DNA of 64,000 nt from the NCBI GenBank assembly GCA_006176705.1, contig QRFJ01000368.1, positions 734,501 through 798,500 of the forward strand, written 5' to 3'. Below are positions 33,661 through 45,234 of this stretch, one piece after another (the stretch's first letter is position 1; each line of letters starts with the position of its first letter). Made by a program: the position numbers and the translations under genes. Source of the stretch: Cocos nucifera. Its lineage: Eukaryota > Streptophyta > Magnoliopsida > Arecales > Arecaceae. Under the pieces are notes generated by a model. That model made no database searches and was not told the DNA's origin. It worked only from the letters and a program-made list of their open reading frames with translations.

Positions 33661-35492
33661 TTTTTAGTTAGATATTGTAATTAAGACTTAACCAATTTAT
33701 TAAGAATTTTATTTTAAAATAAATTAGCTTCCACTATTTCTCAGATCTCTACACTTTCTTTGTAGAGATACGAAATATTCTCTATTATACTATCTATTAT
33801 TTTTTTCTTTTCTCCATCAACTGACTCATCACCTCACCTAAACAGTTATTGTGATCGGTTAGTCAAATGAGTAAATCAATCTTTCAATGATTTCTCTTAA
33901 TCATATGCATCCAAACTATATCTCTATATCTATGTAATATCACCGTATGCTTAAATATTGATCCACTCCTAGTAAGTCAGATCCATCATTTGCACAGATG
34001 GGATTTCTAATTGGGTCTCTCACCGTTCCAAAATATTGAGCCAATCCATCCTCCAGCCTGTAGCATCCAATGCCTAATAGACATGTTGCATCTTTTCGAT
34101 TGTATATTAACCACTGTAACCATCGAGAACAATCAATCCTCAAAAGTCCGCACATCTACAATGTGTAGATCTTTTAGATCTATATCTTTTCTATGAATGA
34201 TTGATTTAGGTTTTATTAAACTAGACTTGACATAGTTATAACCATTAATATATCTAGTACTATTTATGCTTGATTATATGACCACCTTAGATCAGAATTG
34301 AGTCAACAAAACATGGCAGGTAAGTGAGACCGGTGGAAGGGATATGCCATTAACTCATAAGAATGCATTCGAGTCGATTACTCTATATAAAAATTAGTCA
34401 TCTTATTTCTAACTTACCTTAGACACTAAATTGTTGAGTATGAACCAATCAGATTAGTCTATTAATCCAAACTTTAACCCTCTGAGCCTAATTTAGGTCT
34501 TAAACTTGAATCCGATCACTCATGTGCTCGATCTGATTCAAATCTTGAATCCTATATGATGACTGGTCAATTTTTAAGCAACTCGTTGATCCCATCTAAC
34601 CAACTCTTGATTTGTTGATCTAAACCGCTTAGACCCTAATTGAGCTACCCAAGCCTGAACCCAATTTTATGAATATATCTTAAATCTAAAATTCTTAATT
34701 TTAGATCTAATTAATATTTCATAAGCTTAATTCTTAATTAAGTTAGGGTTCATAAACATATAAATAAGATCCTAAAATTTCAGGATCTAGGATTTTGCAG
34801 AAAGTAAATTTTTCAATTTCTGATCAAGGATGAATGCGTAGCACCCCTACACATCATAAGAACACCCCATTGAATGGGAAGAGAGGATCTTTAAATCCTA
34901 CTTTGTTCTTATGATCGGATGGTCAAGGAGAATGCCTTAATCAGAAATATAACTAATCTACAAAACTAATTAAATCTAAGCATATATCTCATATATAAAA
35001 AAATTGATCTAATTAAAATATGTTTTGCATACATCACATGTATCATGCATGCATATTTTTTAGATTTAAATTATCTCATAATCATCTAAAAAATTAAATT
35101 TAAATTTGATCATATCAAATAAAATTTAATCTAGATACTTTTGTAGAACTATTCTACAACTAGTCTAAATATGCATCTATCATATCTCATATAAACAAAT
35201 TAATTTTAATTTATTTTCTATTTTTAGATCTGATTATAATATTTATAATATCAAAAAATAAAAAATAAATAGATCTAAAATCACTTTTAATCAAACAAAA
35301 ATTATGATTAAACTAGACTACACATAGAATAATTCTATTCCTAGTCTAGTTATGTATCTCATACATATTAGATCTAAATTAATTTATTTTAATTTTTTAA
35401 TTTTCTAATTTTAAATCTAATCACATCTCATGTGATATTTAAAATTACTAATTTATCATATTAAAATCAGATCTAAATAAATTCTATAGGAA
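33661..35492 (-). other. Copia-3 untranslated leader
   Basis: It mirrors 4929-6783 of Copia-2. Indels are dense to about 34200 and fewer beyond. It contains the conserved folded element at 34820-34944. No ORF is conserved. Confidence 0.75.
34820..34944 (-). promoter_or_regulatory. Folded leader RNA element, Copia-3 copy
   Basis: On the minus strand the outer arms are CTGATTAAGG and CCTTGATCAG, paired with one U-G wobble in RNA. The inner arms ATCATAAGAAC and GTTCTTATGAT (34853-34863 and 34905-34915) pair perfectly over 11 bases. The Copia-2 copy is 5488-5611. Several loop bases differ between the copies while both stems are kept. Confidence 0.55.
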
Positions 35493-35509
35493 CCTGGCTC
35501 TGATACCAA
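35493..35509 (-). other. Copia-3 primer-binding site
   Basis: The minus strand reads TGGTATCAGAGCCAGGT next to the LTR end CTTCA (35511), the initiator-tRNA site seen in Copia-2. Confidence 0.85.
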
Positions 35510-35510
35510 T

Positions 35511-37764
35511 TGAAGAAAAATTCTGATTTTCTGGGTCAGGTTCGTTCAGATCTGATTGGATTGAGAGGTATATTTTAAAATTCTCCTCCTAGACCTAGAT
35601 CAGATCTAACGCTTTTTAGATCTAATATTAGCATCTAATAAATAAGAAAAATTAAATTAAATTAAAACTAAATTAATTTTACCTTGATCTTGGGTAATCT
35701 GATTATCCTTTGATGATCCTTCGAAAGCTCTGAGGTTCTGGATCTAGCCATGCAAGCGCCTGGCCTCTATCGGTATCCACTTAGGCTGGATCTGAAGATC
35801 TTTTTTTTCTCTTTCTATTCTCCAAAAATTAGATCTAGATCTAATTTGGAGGATCTTCAAAATACCTTCTGAAGATCACCCGTCGTCTCTGCAGTAGTGC
35901 TGCCTTCTTTCTTTTTTATCAGTCTTTTCTTACCTAACTCGCACTAATCTAAAGAACCCAACTCTCTTGGGTGTGGAGAGGAGAGAGAGGGCCAGATGTT
36001 GGCATGGAGAAGGGAGAGGGGCAGTCTTGGGGCGTGGCTAGGAGAGAAGTTTTTTAAAAGTGGGCACAGACAAGGTCTATTTATAGACTCTACTGTGCCA
36101 TGCAGTGCTGCATCACCCCAGCCAATCACGTTGCTTTGTTCAATCATATCTAAATTTGATTAGTGGGATGAGAGACCCACGGATTCATCCTAAGGTGGTG
36201 CCTAAGACTAGTCAAAGTCTATAGGTGAGGGTCATCTAGTTTGAATCCAATAAGCAACCTAGAGTCCCATCCGTATGGAACTCCAGCATCTCTATCCATG
36301 GGCACATGCCATCCTAGGCGTGCACCCTCTTCTTTCCAATTTCTAGAGAGGGGACAAGCCCCTATCTGCTCTCCAATACGTGCATGACACATGGACAGAT
36401 GTCTAAGGATCAAAGGCCAATGTTTGACCAAGTCAAAGTACAAGAAATGGTAGGTGATGGAAAATGATAGGTATTGTCTCAAATTTATCTCATAAATTAA
36501 GACAACCCTTTTTCTAACTTGGATAAGCTCCAGTTAGATCAGGTAAAGGTACCTGAGTGAGCACAAACTTATTTGACTCAGTCGAGATAACTTTTATAAT
36601 GAAAAAAGGAGAATGTTAGGCTCAATCGTGTGCTAGCATAATTTTTTTGAACCTAATTGAATCTAATTCAAATCAACTGAACTGGGTTAGTCCAATTGAT
36701 GATATCCAGATCTAAACCCTTGTTTGTATGATCCAGTTAGATTTAGTTCTATATGATAATGGGATATATCATGATCTCCATCATCGACATCATCGAAACT
36801 TCTTTCGATGGATCAGAACTTTTCTGATTCAGACAACTAAAATGATCGACCATCAAAATCATTCTAGTTGCTCCTAAAATCCACCAGTGACACCTAGCAG
36901 CATATGGTGGCAACCCATCAAAATTGAAAATGAACCTCTTGGTGTAATTGCTTGTGTGATTAAATTCTTCTATCTTGAGCTCCGATCAGATTAGGGTTAA
37001 GGTGAACTCATCAAATCCTAATTCGTATCACATGATTTAATCATTCGATTCAAGTCTAATGTGAAAACCTTAATAGAAACTCTTTCTATTATTTCACACT
37101 CTACCATGGCCATAGGCTTATGGACTTGATTCTCATGATCATCATAGGGCTGCTCCTCTTCTACCAAGGTAGATAGATTCCATCTTGGTGCAATCCAATT
37201 CCTACAATGAACATGCTATAGCCAACATATACCTCAAGATTCTGAATGGCTAGGAGATCGAGTCATGGTGTAGTCAAACTATAACATCCTCAAGGTGAAC
37301 TGCCGATGCACCTCAGGTTAAAGAACCAGACACACCACTGCAGCATCGAGTCAGTCATCTAGATTTTCTTATGACTACTCGAGGTGGTCACGCTCAATGC
37401 CCTCGTTCTCTAACGAGTATCTATACTCTCGCTCCGGTGTCTCTACACCATAGACTCAAGACTCATCTACTACAAAAAAGCGATTGTACACTAACCTTCC
37501 GGATCAATCATCATCCTCATGATGATCCTACGGTCAGGAGCATTTTATGAGTTAATAAATGATAATTCATGTCTTAAATTTTCAACTCTTAAAAATATGA
37601 ATTATCATTACCATTAACTCAAGGGATGTATCACAAACACTAAACACACTTATATGATAGAAAATAACCCATTTTTTTATTTATAGTCAAAATTATAATT
37701 TTGTTCCTAGAAGTGTATTATAAGTGTCAGTCAATTCTGGCTTCTAGGGCACACATATCTAACA
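35511..37764 (-). repeat. Copia-3 5' LTR
   Basis: On the minus strand it begins TGTTAGATATGTG at 37764 and ends CTTCA at 35511; TG...CA is intact. The TATA box TATAAATA is at 36078-36085 (minus). It matches 27220-29492 throughout. Confidence 0.9.
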
Positions 37765-37769
37765 TAATT
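37765..37769. repeat. Copia-3 target-site duplication, right
   Basis: TAATT, paired with CAACT at 27215-27219; two C/T differences. Confidence 0.5.
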
Positions 37770-39945
37770 TTTTCCACAAGGTGCATAGTAAGATGCATCA
37801 TAACCATAAAAAATGATGGTGAAAATATTTTCTATAGATCACATAATATAGTCACCGTCCTTGCCTTTATTTTCTTCATGTCTTTCTTAAGCAACCTTTT
37901 TGCATAAATATCTCTGTAAAAATTACAAAGATAAATAACAGCCATTCTGATATTTTTTGGCAACACGTGGTGAATAGCTATTGGAATCAATTTCTGCATT
38001 AGCACATGATAATCATGAGTCTTCAATCCCCCAAGTTTGACATTCTTACTATTCACACGCTTTGATATGTTGCTTGAGTATCCATCAGGAATCTTTATGT
38101 TCTTCAACACACGAAGAAATGTAGACCGTTCGAAGGCATTCATAACATAGCATGCATGAGGAAGCCTCCACTATTCTCCTCCTGCCAGCTCTAGATGGAG
38201 TGATCTCCTAATACCCCATTCTTTCAAGTCAAATCGAGAATTCAAGTCATCCTTAGTCTTATCTTTAATATTTAAGATTGTTGTCAATAGAAGTTTGCAC
38301 ACATTCTTTTCAATATGCATTACATCTAAACAATAGCACAATAAGTTTGTCTCCTAATATGGCAAGTTAAAGAAGATGCTCTTTTTTCTTCAATTAAAGT
38401 ATGTATCATCTTTCTTTGATTGATGCTTCTTCTTTTTACCACCAATTGAATTATCTTTTCTAAATTTAACACTGAAACCATCTAACTCTCTAAGTACATT
38501 ACTTCTAAACATCCGGCTAGGCACCTCACCTTCTTCAACAGTGCCATCGAAGGAGCGTGCATCCATTCTGTATGGATGATTTCGATGGAGAAAACATCGA
38601 TGCCCCATATAGCTAAAGCTCCTCCGATGTGTCAACCTTCTAGACTAAGTATTTTTTCTACAAATCGGACATGCTAGCTCACCTTTAGTGCTCTAATCTG
38701 ACATTAGAACATAAGCTAGAAAGTCATTTATTGTCCATAAAAGCGCTACGCACATAGAGAATGACTCATTCAGCAAAGTATCAAAAGTTGAAACTTCTTG
38801 AATGCTCCATAACTATTTCGGCTCAATAATAAAAGGCTGCAAATAAATATCAATATTATTACCCACCTCCATCAGTCCAGGGATGAGCACTATCATGAAA
38901 GCAAAGGATTTTTTCATACATATCCATGGTGGAAGGTTGTAAACATGAATAAATATTGGCCATACACTATAAGCGGTATTCATATGCTTGAACAGATTGA
39001 AACCATCGCACGACAAGCCCAACCTCACATTATATATCTCATGTGCGAAGTTAGGATGTAATTCATTAAACTTCCGCTATGCCTCTCCATCAGCTGGATG
39101 CCTCAATGCATCATCTTTTGTTTGGTCCTCTTCATGCCATCTCATGTCCTTCGATGTCCTTACTGACATAAATAATTTTTATAGTCTCGGGATCAAAGAA
39201 AAGTGTCACATTAACTTTTGAGGTATACGAGTTGATGTGCCATCTTTATTATGTTTCCATCTTGACACACCGCATCTCATGCACTCATTTTGGTTGACAT
39301 CCTCCTACCAATAGAGCATGCAATCATTGGAACATGCTTGTATCTTGGTGTAAGCAAAGCCCAGCCTCATAATTATTCTTCAAAATTTATGCATCGTTCG
39401 AAAGAATATCTTCTAAAAGCTCTAATATGCAGTTCATTCCATTATTACCGAACCCAATGAAATATTTTGCATGATATAACCAGATTAAGAACTCCAACTT
39501 TGCCATCTTTTTACATTCAAAATACAATGGAATATTAGCATCCTTCATCAACTTGCAAACCTTCTCTACATCCTTACTGTTTGTCATTTCATCAACCACA
39601 GGATCAGGCATGGACGTAGATGCACCGTCATTATGGTCAACAAATAAAAAAATATCATGAACTATTTGTTCCACTCTTCCATCATGTTGATCGCCTTCCT
39701 ATGGTCTGCCCTCACCATGTTGGTCCCAATAAATTTCATAACCGACTTTAAAGCCATAAATAATGAGGTGATCATTTACATCTTGACGAGGTAGCCACGG
39801 TCCACCCATACAGTTTTTATAAGGATATTGGATCAGTCCATGGTCTCCAAATTTTTTTATAGCAAAATCAAAAAAATTTTGAAGTCCAGCCTCATATTCT
39901 GGCGAGAGCCTACTAAACTTCATCCATCCCTTACCATTTTAAAAA
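37770..39945 (-). pseudogene. CACTA-D TNP2 transposase gene, 5' part
   Basis: From 39945 downward: transposase-associated domain (WMKFSRLSPEYEAG, then the Asp-Asn-His-Leu-Ile box, 39699-39923); linker (39387-39674: KLEFLIWLYHAKYF); TNP2 catalytic domain (MRLGLSCDGFNLF, YNLPPWICMKKSF and GNNIDIYLQPFI at 38813-39028; SYMGHRCFLHRNHPYRMDAR at about 38560-38625); start of DUF4218 (LKNIKIPDGYSSN, KTHDYHVLMQKLIPIAI, 37832-38143). Stops, several at former CGA or TGG codons, and frame changes make it dead. TNP2 is the DDE-type enzyme that cuts CACTA ends. Confidence 0.88.
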
Positions 39946-40620
39946 TGATGATACTATAATTAAATCATTTATAAAACTTAAATTATATACTAATGTATTA
40001 TAAATAAATATGCAATAAATGCATCATATTATCAACTAATAGGTAAAGATAGGTCCTATCCCATTCAAAAATTATATTAATTCTATAGGTTCAATACAGT
40101 AATCAAATGTATGCAATAGAAATTGAATAAAATTTTGATAGTATTTTCTCTTAGTTCTCTCGTGTAGGGAGAACAAAAAAAAAATACTGTCCAAAATTTC
40201 ATTCGAATTTCTTAGCATATCGTTTGATTACTGCAACTACCTATAGAATTATCTATAATTTTCAAACCATCCAAATTAGATAATCAATTGATCATTATAT
40301 ATAATTTTCTTATCTGTATAATTATATATAATTATACGGATGCTGGAGATTATGTACACTAATCAATTGATGGGTCTATCCTTACGTAATATAATAAATA
40401 AAAGCAATAAGATATAAACATCCAAAAAATATTATTCAATAAATTTTACAACATGAATTACATACATAAATAATTAAGGATGAGCAACAGTCATAGATCT
40501 AATCTCTTGTGCAAACCTGGGTGTTACTCCAGAAACCTGAAAGAAGAACGAAGTAGATGATGGCGGCACCTTAGAGCTTAAAGTTGGAATCTTAGAGAGA
40601 CATATCAAATTCTATTCGTA
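39946..40620 (-). other. CACTA-D region upstream of TNP2
   Basis: AT-rich, no ORF. 40200-40440 matches 16650-16862 of CACTA-B. The segment near 40350-40420 is repeated at 25530-25600. It probably holds TNP2 5' untranslated or intron sequence. Confidence 0.55.
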
Positions 40621-41499
40621 CTCATCAAGTTGACTCGCTCAGAAGTCGAGTCAGCTCCATGCCTGAGACGGCCGACTTCATACCTGAGACATCCGACTTA
40701 GGTCCTCCCCCAGCCGACTCGATCTCGATCCAAGCCGGCTCAGCTATGTGCCATCCCCTATTCTTGGCTGTCTCCGCCCTCTCCTCATCTATTCGACTGC
40801 CCATCTCCCACTCAATCTCCATTGCCGATGAGGTCGGACCCCCTCCCTGATCCCTCTCTCCCTCTCTCGATCTCCCTCTCTCGATCTCATCCCTCACCGA
40901 TGAGGCTGGACCCCCTCCCTCCCTCTCTCCCTCTCTTGCCGATGATGGTGGCAAGGCCAAACCCCTCCCTCTCTCTCTCACTCTCTCGATCTCCCTCATC
41001 AACGAGGCCAAACCCCTCCCTCCCTCTCTCTCTCTCTCTCGATCTCCCTCTCCGACGATGGCGACGAGGTCGGACCCCCTCCCTCCCTCTCTTTCTCTCT
41101 CTTTCTTAGTTTTGGATCCCAAAATCGGGTTCGAATACCCAGGATCTATTATGGTCTGGGTCTGGTACTTCAAGTATGGATCCATCGAATATTCGGATTT
41201 AGGTTCGGTATTAGTAATTAAAATCAAATCTAGATCTAAATATCTAGGTTTCAATCCAAACCTGATCCATTGACAGATCTAGTTCGATGATTAATAAATA
41301 ATACTATAAAATTAAAATAAAAAATATACCTACGATTATAGAGAGGGGGTCACACCGAAAGCTACGAGGGTCATCGACGACAGTGCTGGAGAAAGATGAT
41401 GACGCTAGAGGTAACCTACGAAATAATAATAAGATAGTGAGATAGAGAAAGAAGAGAGAGAAAGAGAAAGAGGAAAGAGAGAGAGGGAGAGGGGATCTG
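40621..41499 (-). repeat. CACTA-D pyrimidine-rich low-complexity segment
   Basis: 40810-41110 is a CCCTCCCTCTCTC array, with a longer counterpart than the 120-base one in CACTA-B (16490-16610). 41110-41290 matches 16310-16480. The 209-codon minus-strand frame here is repeat-driven (Arg/Glu/Gly runs) and has no domain. Confidence 0.7.
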
Positions 41500-42060
41500 G
41501 AGGGTGCCGTGATGGGGAGGCTAGGGGATGGGGAGGGTAGGGGTGGGCGGTTGGTGATGGGGAGGGTAGGAGCGATGGTGGTCGGGATGGGGAGGGCAGG
41601 GGCGAGCGACCGGGATGGGGAGGGCAAGGGGCAGTGGGTGGTCGGAGATGGGGAGGGTGGGGAGAGGGTGGCGGCGGTCGGGGATGGGGAGGGGGTGGGG
41701 GTGGGCGATCGGGGGAGGGCAAGAGGTGGGCAGCAGGGACGACAGTCGGGATGGAGAGGGCAGGGGCGGTGGTGGCTGGGGATAGGGAAGGCAGGGGGTG
41801 AGCAGCCAGGGATGGGGAGGGCAAGGATGGTAGTGGTCGGGGATGGGGAGGGTGGGGGTGACGGCTGAGGATGGGGAGGGGGGCATGCAGCGGCGGTCAG
41901 GGATGGTGAGGGTGGAGGGCGGGCAGCCAAGGAGGGCAAGGGGTGGGCGGCCAAGGATGGGGAGGGTGGGAGGCTGGCGGCCGCAGTTGGGCATAGGGAG
42001 GGTGGGGGGCAGACGACCGCAGTCGGGGATGGATGGAGTCTCACCGATGATGGAGAGGAG
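41500..42060 (+). repeat. CACTA-D G-rich tract with quadruplex motifs
   Basis: A degenerate array on GGGGATGGGGAGGG. Four-run quadruplex motifs are explicit, for example GGGGAGGGTAGGGGTGGG at 41530-41547 and another near 41680-41705. It sits on the strand opposite to CACTA-D transcription, between its second array and TNP2. The CACTA-B copy is 15400-16095. Long proline- or glycine-rich frames here are artefacts of composition. Confidence 0.8.
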
Positions 42061-42262
42061 GGAAGAGAGAGAGAGAGCGCGTGCATGAGAGAAAAAAAAA
42101 TTAAAGATTTTTAACCTAACCTATGGTAGCGATTTTCGAACCACTATCATAGATCTATGATAGCAATTATGGTAAACCGCTATAATAGATCTATGGCAGC
42201 GGTTTATAACCGCTGCTATAGATCTATAGCAGTAGCTTTTAGTAATCATTGTTGCAGATTGG
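42061..42262 (-). repeat. CACTA-D second subterminal array
   Basis: Three to four CTATGGCAGCGGTT inverted units at 42118-42262, preceded by a GAGAGAGAG run and an AT-rich stretch. Counterpart of 15185-15345. Confidence 0.8.
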
Positions 42263-43260
42263 AAATGAGCTTATTTTTTAAAAAAATATTATATAATTTT
42301 AAAATTTAATACTCATCTTTATCATTCATTATCTAAATAATTATTATTAGAGTGTCATCATAAAAGATCACCTCGATTCGATGGCCCTAGCTTCATCGAT
42401 CAAAAAATTTGATTTCGATGATCATGAATGATGATGTGATGACTGATAGATGAAGATCTTCGATTGATCTAAAAATTTATAATGATGATCTCGATGATAT
42501 TTATAGTATACTATCAAAGTTTTACTTCAATTGGATATCATTATCATGATCAATTTAGTATGAAATAATTTCGATCGTTAAATTAGAAACAAGCGATCAA
42601 AGGGCTAAACGATATTTAATTATAAGATAATTTTTTAGTTAAATAATCTTTGCTATAATTTTAATTATTTTATACAATAATGATAGTAAAATTTAATTCA
42701 TTTTCGTCTAAACTATTCACGTTAAGCAGATATTGCAAAAGCACGAGCATATATATATATATATAACAACCAACGGAGTTTAAGCGATGTATAGTTTTAG
42801 ATCGTTCTTAGTTTCACGAGTTGAATTTTATAATCACCACCTAAAAAATGATTAAAATAGTAGTCAAGATCATTTATAAAAAAATTATCTCATAATCGGA
42901 CACCATCTGATCCTTTGATCACTCGTTTATCATTTAACGGCCGAAATTAATCTATACTAAATTGACTAAGATAATGATGTTCAATTAAAGTAAAACTTTG
43001 ATAATATGCTATAAACATAACTAAGATCATCATTGTAGATTTTTGAATCTATCGAAGGTCTCCATCTATCAGATCATCGCATCGTCGTTCGTAGTTATCA
43101 AAATCAAATTTTTCTGATCGATGAAACTAAGATCATCGGATCGAGGTGATCTTTTGCGATGATACTCTAATAATAATTATTTAGATAATGAATGATAAAG
43201 ATGAACATTAAATTTTAAAATTATATATTATTTAGAAAAAAATAATAAAAAAATATATTA
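42263..43260. repeat. CACTA-D large imperfect palindrome
   Basis: Arms of about 450 bases around a ~100-base centre near 42745, which includes a short (AT) run. Collinear with 14216-15184. Both arms carry the TTTAACGG/CCGTTAAA and AATTATTATTAGAG landmarks. No coding sequence. Confidence 0.8.
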
Positions 43261-43519
43261 CAGTAGTTATAAATAATCATTGTCATAGATCGACGTATAG
43301 CAGCAGTTATAAAAAACTGCTATTATAGATCTGACATATGGCAGCGATTATAAAAAATCACTACCATAGGTCAGACTATGACAGCGGTTTGTTGTAACCG
43401 CTGCTATAGGTCGGACCTATAGCAGCAGTTTCTTATAACCGCTGCCGTAGATTCTATTACAGTGGTTTCAAAATTCGCTGCCATAGTATGCATTGCCATA
43501 GGCTCTTTTTATAGTATTG
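43261..43519 (-). repeat. CACTA-D 5' terminal repeat and array
   Basis: About five inverted CTATGGCAGCGGTT units run to the terminus, CAATACTATAAAAAGAGCC on the minus strand, a decayed version of the CACTA-B end. Copia-4 LTR sequence starts at 43520. Confidence 0.82.
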
Positions 43520-43811
43520 CTAGTTCAATATATTTAGTGATTTTGAATTTCTATGTAGAAGCTTGGAGAGTGGATGTAGGTGTAAAAAAATATCAAACCA
43601 CTATAAATCTTTATTGTTTGTGGTGTGCTTGCTGTCTTTCTTTTCTTAGTTTATTAAATTTTTGCTTTCTAATCTTTTATATATTTATCTAATCTAAATT
43701 GCTTTACACACACTACTTGCATATCATCATTCAATCTTGATAATTTTAAATTAATATTAAAATTTTAAAAATCTAATTCACCCCTCTCTTAGGTTGTATA
43801 GCTGGACAATA
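43520..43811 (+). repeat. Copia-4 5' LTR, last ~290 bases
   Basis: It matches 51065-51352 of the 3' LTR, ending GGACAATA where 51352 ends GGGCAATA. The rest of the LTR is left of CACTA-D, outside the window or lost. The small ORF at 43462-43692 straddles the junction and is not a gene. Confidence 0.85.
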
Positions 43812-43813
43812 AG

Positions 43814-43824
43814 TGGTATCAGAG
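43814..43824 (+). other. Copia-4 primer-binding site
   Basis: TGGTATCAGAG, two bases after the LTR end; complementary to initiator methionine tRNA. Confidence 0.85.
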
Positions 43825-43874
43825 TTCGGTGCTCTAGTCCTACTTTGATTTAACCATCAAAGAGTCAAAGATCT

Positions 43875-44912
43875 ATGGCAATCCAAGTTAGTATTTCTCT
43901 AGCCGAGGGGCAGTCCACAAATCGACCTCTATTTTTCAATGGATCAAACTATACCTATTGAAAAGTTCGAATGAGAATATTCATATTAGCACTTGACTAT
44001 GATATGTAGAGTATCATAGTTAATGGACCACACACACCCACTAAGATAATTGATGATGTGGAATCAACCAAATTCGAAAAAAAATAAGATGAGGTTGATA
44101 AGAAAATGGCTCAACTCAATGCAAGAGCCATGAATGTTTTATATTGTACTTTAGATGCTAATGAATTTAATCACATTTCAACATGCATATCGGCTAAGAA
44201 AATATATGAAAGGTTAGAAGTAACTCATGAAGGCACTAATTAAGTTAAAGAGTCAAAAATTAACATGTTTGTGCATAAATATGAACTTTTCAAAATAGAG
44301 CATGATGAGTCAATAACTGAAATGTTTACTAGATTTATGAATATTATAAATGATCTTAAAAGTCTTGGCAAATCTTATTCTAACAGTGATCTTGTAAGAA
44401 AGATTCTTAGGTCTTTACCAAGAATATGGAGGGCCAAAGTGACTGCAATCCAAGAAGCCAAATATCTGAATATTTTATCCTTGGAGGAGCTTTTAGGATC
44501 ACTAATGATGCACGAGCTAAGCATGAAACAACATCAAGAAGAAGATATCAAGAAAAGGAAGACAATAGCGCTTAAATCTACCACTCAATAAGATAAGAAA
44601 TCCAATAAAATGGAAGATGTAGAATAAGATGAAGAAATAGCCCTCATCATAAGAAAGTTCAAAAGATTTTTGAAGAGAAAATAAGGGATGAGGAAGAGGC
44701 CACCTACCAAAAAAGAGCATAGCAAGAAAAAGGATAAGGAGCAACCCCTTATTTTCTATGAATGTAAGAAGTTGGGACACTTTAGGACTAAATGTCCTCA
44801 ACTTAAAAAGGTTGCCAAGAAATATAAGAAAAAAGCTATAGTGGTAACATGGAGTGATAGTAACAACTCAAACTCCGAAGAGGAAGAAGCTCATGAACAA
44901 GCCAATATGTGA
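43875..44912 (+). pseudogene. Copia-4 gag
   Basis: The ATG at 43875 opens MAIQVSISLAEGQSTNRPLF and FNGSNYTY, then a stop where Trp is expected. Further TAG and TGA codons follow. The best segment, 44265-44591, has MFTRFMNIINDLKSLGK, ILRSLPRIWRAKVTAIQEA and LEELLGSLMMHEL. A zinc knuckle at about 44755-44800 reads YECKKLGHFRTKC: its first Cys is Tyr, the same change as in Copia-2. The acidic end EEEEAHEQ closes gag near 44912. Confidence 0.88.
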
Positions 44913-45234
44913 CTTATGGCACATGAAAATGAGGTGTGTCTTGCATTCAAAGAAGAAAATTGAAGATGGTATCTTGATAGCGGATGCTCTAGACACATGA
45001 CTGATGGTGAATCCCAATTCATCATGCTTGATGCTAAAAGTAGAGGAATGGTCACCTTTGAAAACAATGGCAAAGAAAAGATTATCGGTATAGATAATAT
45101 TGGTATCACTCCCTCCAAGTATATTGAAAATATTTTATTAGTAGATAGTTTGAAATACAATCTCTTAAGCATTAGTCAACTTTATGACAAGGATTATAAA
45201 ATTATTTTTGAATCTTCATTATAAATTATAACTA
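44913..45234 (+). pseudogene. Copia-4 aspartic protease
   Basis: RWYLDSGCSRHMTDG with the Asp-Ser-Gly triplet near 44975 begins the domain. VTFENNGKEKIIGI, NILLVDSLKYNLLSISQL and DYKIIFESS follow before the stop at 45222-45224. The frame is open from 44997 and is typical of the domain, though one stop precedes the catalytic triplet. Confidence 0.85.

Larger units (their letters stand above)
27220..37764 (-). mobile_element. Copia-3: full-length Ty1/copia retrotransposon inside CACTA-D TNP2
   Basis: It has both LTRs (35511-37764 and 27220-29492, 2254 and 2273 bases), a primer-binding site (35493-35509), a leader, remnants of gag, protease and integrase, a well kept RT (29948-30991) and a polypurine tract (29493-29505). 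Total 10.5 kb. It is the same family as Copia-2 and interrupts the DUF4218 coding region of CACTA-D. The central part, about 30990-34200, carries many more small indels than either flank. It is not functional. Confidence 0.92.
23402..43519 (-). mobile_element. CACTA-D: CACTA (En/Spm) transposon with TNP2 and Transposase_24 genes, nested
   Basis: Its 5' end is at 43519 on the minus strand (CAATACTATAAAAAGAGCC, a decayed CACTACTACAAAAAGAG). Inward come the array, palindrome, second array, G-rich tract, TNP2-type transposase gene (39945 down to 26047, split by Copia-3), a minisatellite, a Transposase_24-like gene and the beginning of the 3' subterminal array, where Copia-1 interrupts it. The 3' end lies left of the window. 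Without Copia-3 the part seen is about 9.6 kb, the size of autonomous plant CACTA elements. It is inserted in the 5' LTR of Copia-4. Both genes are now broken. Confidence 0.88.

Noticed and set aside
40625..41254. 209-codon minus-strand ORF with Arg/Glu/Gly runs
   Set aside because: Driven by the CCCTCCCTCTCTC array. Only a short non-repetitive start resembles the CACTA-B equivalent, and no domain is seen.
41304..42086. 260-codon minus-strand ORF rich in Pro and Ser
   Set aside because: The composition of the G-rich tract explains it; the CACTA-B counterpart does not conserve the frame.
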